Assembly (NCBI GenBank): GCA_002005505.1
Contig: KV908375.1
Span: 613,027-625,526, forward strand
Reading direction: 5' to 3'
From: Botryococcus braunii
Lineage: Eukaryota; Chlorophyta; Trebouxiophyceae
Length of the DNA stretch: 12,500 bases
Shown one piece after another: positions 9,514 to 12,500 of the stretch. Numbering within the stretch: the first letter of the stretch is position 1; every line of letters starts with the position of its first letter. Below the pieces are notes generated by a model. It ran no database searches, had not been told where the DNA came from, and saw nothing but the letters and a program-made list of their open reading frames with translations. A program made the translations under genes and the position numbers.

Positions 9514-12500
9514 GAGGAGGGGGGGGGAGGGAAGAGAAACACTTCTTTACTTGCAGTGGCTAGGAACAAATTACAGCAATGCCAAGCACAATGTGCTCCA
9601 TTGCTGAATTTAAGGTATATCACACCTGTGAGAAGTCTGCTTACAGATGCCACATTTCTCCATGTTGATCACAGTGGCAATTATGTCAGCCTCATCAGGC
9701 TCACCACGTTGATAACAAAAGATAGCCGCCCGTCCATAATCTAACAGCTCAGCCATATGAAAGTCGGGGCATTTGTCAAGAGAATGAGCAACCGAATGAC
9801 AGTGTGGACAGGGCCACCATGACTCAATGATCATCTTCATTTTCTCCTCACATCCTTGCCTACAACCAACGTCGTCAATCAATGCTCTGTCACAATTCAT
9901 GTGGCTCAAAACGCTTAACGAATGAGGCAATGCCAGCGGCCCGCACACATTTTATAGAGATGGAAGCCTTCTGGTTCATAATGACTTTTACTTGTGTACA
10001 CTCATCAGCTAACGTCATCAAGAGTCTTGAATAGCAGGAAAAGTGAACAACTTTGACCCTGTCTGATGGGATCACCAAACATGATCATGCATTATGTGCC
10101 TGACAAGTGGAGACCAGATCCTATCTGTAGTCAAGCAAATCCATGGAGTTACTCGCATTAACCATGGATGAAGGATATACCTGCACCAAGCAACGAACTC
10201 CCACAAGTATCTTCTAGGCAGGTGTGCCACCAGTGGACAGGACTCCATACGATGACCGTGCTTGTGGCAAACAAAGCATGGACCAAAGTAATTGACATGG
10301 CGAGTAGATCTGTCTGCGTCATCCCGCCGAGCATCGGGAAGGTCGCCAGAACTGTCCTTTGACATTGGAATAACAGCAACCAGCGCGTCCTTGTTCTCCC
10401 CAACAGGACCATCCACCAGGTCACCTAGGAAAGCAAAGCTCGTGTCAATGGCTACTCCTCCCTGACAACCACAGCCACATGACCTCCGCAAACACAAATT
10501 CTTCTTCTTAAATACCCCCAGAGCTTGCCCTGTAATGTTGATGGCGGTGGTTGATGATCACCTCCTGTCGCACAGGATACATCACTCAAAAGAAACGACC
10601 CAACAGGAACTTCCTGACATAATCTTGAGAACAGCGTAAGGGCACCCTTAACAATCCAAATAAAGCAAGACCCACATGCAATAAAGTAAAGCAGCAAGAA
10701 ACATGCATCAACAAAGACGCACATGCAGTACAACTCTGTAAGGTTTGGAGCCCTAGCCAATGGTGCATTTCAATATCTGATCATGGCATGTTAGTCATGG
10801 TGGCTGGTGCTGGCTGTACCATCATCGACAAAGACTTCTTCTGTCGCACTTGCAGGATTTGACTGGCTGACCACTACGTCAATATTCCCCTTGCCGCTGT
10901 CAGGCAACGTGTTTATTGAGTTTTCCTTGCAGATCTGACACACATTCGCGACATCAAATTGTGGGGCTGCCTCCTTGGTTGGACTGGCATTTTGAAAATG
11001 GCAGGTGCTTGGGGCAGCTGTGTCAACCCTCAAGTCGTAATGAGGGCTGTTGAAATGGTCTGCTACAGGATCATGCCAGCCATGCCCGGCAACCTCTGCA
11101 CCTGAATCACCTATGATTGGGTTTGGTGGGCCAGCTGTAGCCTCCTGACTGTCACTACCAGATGCCCTCATGCTTAGGTTGGCTGCATGCTTTCTGGCCC
11201 GAAGGAGGAGATGCCTGAGCTGGTACATGCTCCCAGTACAATACGCAATGCTAACCTCTTCCATGGCCCCTGGTATATTTTGCCATTCTGGGCATTCATA
11301 TATCCTGCACAATGACCAATGACAATCTACTCGAAAGTGTCCATCGGCCGATCTTATGACATGAAGACGATCACACCTGAAGGGAGCCACAGTGCAAAAT
11401 TTACAAATCAGGTTACGGGATACGACAAACTGTACAATGTCCTGCAAGAGTACTTTAGAAACCCGTGCCCGCCCACCATGGCAGCCACAGCGAGTTCCAG
11501 TTCAGAGACCAGACACCTACATGGGGCATCGTCGAAACTTACTGTCCAAATAATAAGCCTCCAATAACAGGGTCCGCCATGGTCTGTTTGACCAACTCCT
11601 GACTGTTTGACCTGCTCTACAGCTGCCAGCTTCGAGATGTTATGTGGCTCATTGTTACCATGTCATCCTAGCTCATATACTGATGGCTATGAAACTCAAG
11701 GCACGTACTTGTGGTACAGATTCCCGCAGAGGTTACATTCTTCTTCAAGAAAGTTAGACAGCATCAACAGTTCTCGGGCTACTTGGTTTCGTACGCTCCT
11801 GTAGGGGTACAGATGGAGGAGCTGAACATCACAGGCCCCAAGGGCTTCCCACTGCTTGCAATATCTCGTGCTGCAAAGCCCCAATCATTGCAAGAACGTC
11901 AACTTCCATATTGTAATAATGCATTATTCCTGACAGCATGGCATCTCCAATGGCCGTTTATGTTCTTCGTGTAGCTGGTAAACAAAAAACTGTGCCCTTC
12001 TGACCAAACGAGAGGAAGACATATCAAACCAAGAGGGAGACATCGTCATCCAGAAGAGAACCCTCCAGTTTGGACGATCAGGGTTTAAAAAAGACTTCAA
12101 TTAGCAGGAGGGTTGAGGCCCCAGAGTGCGTAGGAAGAAGTGCATGAGGGTTTGAAGAGGTACCAGAAAAGCCTACCTGTGCCCTTCCATCATGCACAGT
12201 TCGCAAAAAGGAACGGGGGGCAGGCTGGGGTCCCACTGCACGTATAGGTCTTCTCCATTCATCTCAAAGTATCTGACCTTCCCATAGGTTTGCGAGTAGT
12301 CTCCATACTGTTGCTGAGCCCCTGAAAGTGAAGCGGCGTGATAATGTGAAGGTCTGTATGCCTCCAGAATGCCTTTCTCACCACAATCCAAGTACAAAGG
12401 GTGAGGATGCTTCCGCATTGTATCAGAATATTGGGCTTGGTCCTTCTCCAGCTGAAACCATGTGGGACCAGCCGCTCCGGAGGGGTACCCCAATTGAGGG
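6320..12500 (-). CDS. Multi-exon gene for a tandem CCHC zinc-knuckle protein (5' end beyond window)
   Basis: Nine exons join in frame to 687 codons plus TGA at 6320-6322. The product has complete C-x2-C-x4-H-x4-C knuckles whose first Cys lies at segment residues 99, 153, 373, 422, 474, 522, 576 and 624, plus a degenerate one near 284 and a lone Cys at 673. CCHC knuckles generally bind single-stranded RNA or DNA through one zinc ion each, so a nucleic-acid-binding role is inferred; target and location are unknown. Spacers of 34-40 residues often open with a C-P-x3-4-L-P pattern and then look helical. Six complete knuckles are split by a phase-2 intron just after His, and every junction restores the x4-Cys spacing, which is strong internal support. 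I see no reverse transcriptase, protease, integrase, RRM or helicase motifs, so this is not a plain Gag. Introns are 306, 404, 395, 321, 765, 837, 561 and 527 nt. The start codon and promoter are outside the window. No clear AATAAA follows the stop. Confidence 0.8.
7013..7156 (-). CDS. Exon 8: end of knuckle 8, spacer, start of knuckle 9 (144 nt)
   Basis: This exon has no ATG or long open frame and was found only by pattern. The acceptor CTGCAG has its AG at 7157-7158, and the donor AA|GTGAGTGA, the best in the gene, starts at 7012. The reading frame gives VGQCPNLENLP, a strongly charged 34-residue spacer that looks helical, and CRLCGKADH, the copy closest to the classical C-x2-C-G-K-x-G-H knuckle. 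Both ends are phase 2 and it is 48 codons long, like exon 6. The intron to exon 9 is 6486-7012 (527 nt), AT-rich, with no further unit seen. Confidence 0.85.
7718..7879 (-). CDS. Exon 7: end of knuckle 7, spacer, start of knuckle 8 (162 nt)
   Basis: The acceptor GTTGCTGCAG has its AG at 7880-7881 and the donor GTAATATAAG starts at 7717; both ends are phase 2. The exon opens with CEGC, giving His-G-C-E-G-Cys across the junction. The usual Pro after the final Cys is replaced by Ala (CATMAEDLP). The spacer is 40 residues long and the exon closes with CIVCHETSH. The following intron 7157-7717 (561 nt) carries C-rich tracts on the coding strand (G runs at 7409-7419 and 7440-7447 on the plus strand) and nothing else recognised. 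Confidence 0.86.
8717..8860 (-). CDS. Exon 6: end of knuckle 6, spacer, start of knuckle 7 (144 nt)
   Basis: The acceptor GGGTGCAG has its AG at 8861-8862 and the donor GTAATC lies at 8711-8716; the exon is phase 2 at both ends. It encodes IFNCPDLQAARP, a 34-residue spacer with a charged then hydrophobic helix-like run, and CGYCDSYTH. Its length of 144 nt is identical to that of exon 8. The upstream intron 8861-9625 (765 nt) contains A30 at 9483-9512 on the plus strand. The downstream intron 7880-8716 (837 nt) is long enough to hide another unit, but I searched it for the half-knuckle-plus-donor pattern and found none. Confidence 0.83.
8861..9625 (-). other. Intron between exons 5 and 6, with T30 tract
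   Basis: The 765-nt intron holds a homopolymer of 30 (A on plus, T on minus, 9483-9512) beside a purine stretch with nine or more G (9513-9532 on plus). Apart from the possible micro-exon, no coding pattern was found. The homopolymer could be the tail of an old retroposed insertion, but I see no body or target-site duplication to support that. Confidence 0.6.
9464..9479 (-). CDS. Possible alternative terminal micro-exon of the zinc-knuckle gene
   Basis: On the minus strand a run of 30 T (9483-9512) is followed by CAG and then T CAC GGC AGG TGT TAA. Spliced to exon 5 (phase 2) this gives His-S-H-G-R-Cys followed at once by a stop, completing knuckle 6 with correct spacing. It would give a short isoform ending on the last zinc ligand. 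Exon 6 is preferred as the main partner because it adds the conserved Pro and continues the array. The match may be chance. Confidence 0.25.
9626..9859 (-). CDS. Exon 5: intact knuckle 5 and start of knuckle 6
   Basis: The acceptor GTTGGTTGTAG ends at 9860-9861 and the donor is GTGTGA at 9620-9625; both ends are phase 2 and the exon is 78 codons long. It finishes the exon 4 spacer, holds the complete CPHCHSVAHSLDKCP (segment residues 422-435), then a 38-residue spacer beginning PDFHMAELL, and ends with CGICKQTSH plus two bases. It therefore spans about one and a half repeat units, as if an intron had been lost between two units or never gained there. Exon 6 completes the last knuckle as His-R-I-F-N-Cys-Pro. 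A tiny alternative exon at 9464-9479 would also complete it and then stop. Confidence 0.83.
10181..10424 (-). CDS. Exon 4: acidic linker and intact knuckle 4
   Basis: The acceptor is TTTGCTTTCCTAG (AG at 10425-10426) and the donor GTATATCC at 10173-10180. It is entered in phase 1 and left in phase 2. The first 48 residues are a charged linker rich in Asp and Arg. Then comes CFVCHKHGHRMESCP, an unsplit knuckle at segment residues 373-386, followed by LVAHLP, which matches the L-P motif of the other spacers. The spacer is finished by exon 5, giving 35 residues to the next knuckle. The phase-1 entry differs from the rest of the array. The next intron is 9860-10180 (321 nt); an open frame inside it is rejected as coding. 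Confidence 0.8.
10820..11304 (-). CDS. Exon 3: end of knuckle 2, long insert, degenerate knuckle 3
   Basis: The acceptor GTGCAG (11305-11310) is followed by KIYECP, which completes knuckle 2. The spacer continues as PEWQNIP and then expands into an insert of about 100 residues rich in Ala, Ser, Gly, Asp and His. A half knuckle CQIC at segment residues 284-287 lacks the His and final Cys, so it is read as a decayed copy. The 3' end is uncertain. The donor used here is G|GTACAG at 10814-10819 (phase 1). A|GTGCGA at 10844-10849 is also phase 1 and equally weak, and would end the exon at 10850. Read straight on, the frame stops at TAA just below 10793, so a terminal exon is a third possibility. 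The next intron is 10425-10819 (395 nt). Confidence 0.65.
11709..11870 (-). CDS. Exon 2: end of knuckle 1, spacer, start of knuckle 2 (162 nt)
   Basis: The acceptor is TTTGCAG at 11871-11877 and the donor GTACGTGC at 11701-11708; both ends are phase 2 and the exon is exactly 54 codons long. It opens with the last four knuckle positions ending in Cys (STRYC), followed by a 40-residue spacer with hydrophobic LLMLSNFL and then CNLCGNLYH, the C-x2-C-x4-H half of knuckle 2. Its length equals that of exon 7, as expected if both descend from one duplicated exon unit. The intron to exon 3 covers 11305-11708 (404 nt); nothing convincing was read in it. Confidence 0.85.
12177..12500 (-). CDS. Exon 1 of the window (5'-partial), opening half of knuckle 1
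   Basis: The frame is open from the window edge for 107 full codons. The first 98 residues belong to no family I recognise; they are rich in Tyr, Gln and Ser and include QWDPSLPPVPF just before the knuckle. The exon ends with CELCMMEGH, which is C-x2-C-x4-H, and then two bases (AG) before the donor GTAGGC at 12171-12176, so the intron is phase 2. Joining to exon 2 completes the knuckle as His-S-T-R-Y-Cys. A TTG near 12493 is not taken as a start because the frame continues upstream of it. The following intron is 11871-12176 (306 nt) and shows nothing else. Confidence 0.78.

Noticed and set aside
9890..10078. Minus-strand frame that could follow exon 4 in phase 2 through an acceptor near 10058
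   Set aside because: It has no knuckle halves and no exit donor in register. Joining exon 4 directly to exon 5 gives a spacer of 35 residues that matches the other units.
9464..10497. Two separate genes, one ending at 9464 and another starting near 8860
   Set aside because: Exon 6 begins with the second half of a knuckle and needs an upstream exon. No other half knuckle with a donor was found between 8861 and 9460, and exon 5 fits exactly.
10452..10760. Minus-strand frame rich in Cys between exons 3 and 4
   Set aside because: Its Cys residues do not form the C-x2-C-x4-H-x4-C pattern and it overlaps the exon 4 acceptor tract; it is read as intron.
6320..12500. Retrotransposon Gag as the source of the zinc knuckles
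   Set aside because: Gag usually has one or two knuckles in an intronless frame next to protease and reverse transcriptase. Here there are nine exons, eight complete knuckles and no such motifs.

Overview
The window looks like nuclear DNA of a multicellular or otherwise complex eukaryote. There is no compact operon-like coding. Coding information on the minus strand is broken into short exons with GT-AG introns of about 300-840 nt, and the other half is rich in dinucleotide microsatellites, poly-G tracts and palindromes. I cannot name the lineage. Long GA/CT arrays would suit a plant or alga but also many animals. No rRNA, tRNA, CRISPR or intact transposon was found.

Right half (about 6320-12500, minus strand): one multi-exon gene, open at the right edge of the window. 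I reconstructed it by hand as nine exons (>12500-12177, 11870-11709, 11304-10820, 10424-10181, 9859-9626, 8860-8717, 7879-7718, 7156-7013, 6485-6320). Together they give 687 codons plus a stop with no internal stop. The protein is an array of CCHC zinc knuckles (C-x2-C-x4-H-x4-C). Eight are complete, one is degenerate and one is a terminal remnant, mostly at a 48-54 residue period. Six of the eight complete knuckles are cut by a phase-2 intron at the same place, in the codon right after the zinc-binding His, so each internal repeat exon carries the end of one knuckle, a 34-40 residue spacer and the start of the next. This arrangement is the most interesting object in the window. The protein is probably nucleic-acid binding, but its specific role is unknown.

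Left half (1 to about 6300): mostly non-coding. Position by position it holds a GATGTT-rich stretch (351-422), two adjacent palindromes (646-665, 675-692), a weak minus-strand ORF (740-976), a perfect 28-nt palindrome (1185-1212), an imperfect tandem duplication (1244-1400), a long foldback hairpin (1603-1669), a possible plus-strand exon end with a strong splice donor (2120/2121), and two large microsatellite complexes. The first complex (about 3140-4051) has (GC)10-(GA)54 facing an inverted (CT)72 in polypurine DNA and ends in poly-G. The second (about 4967-5312) has facing poly-C/poly-G, then (GA)57, a CG palindrome and (GT)34. Long reading frames over these complexes are repeat artefacts.

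Exon coordinates and phases come from reading the sequence and matching splice sites by hand; there are no transcript data. The weakest points of the gene model are the donor of exon 3, the choice of exon joined to exon 5, and whether exon 9 is the last exon.
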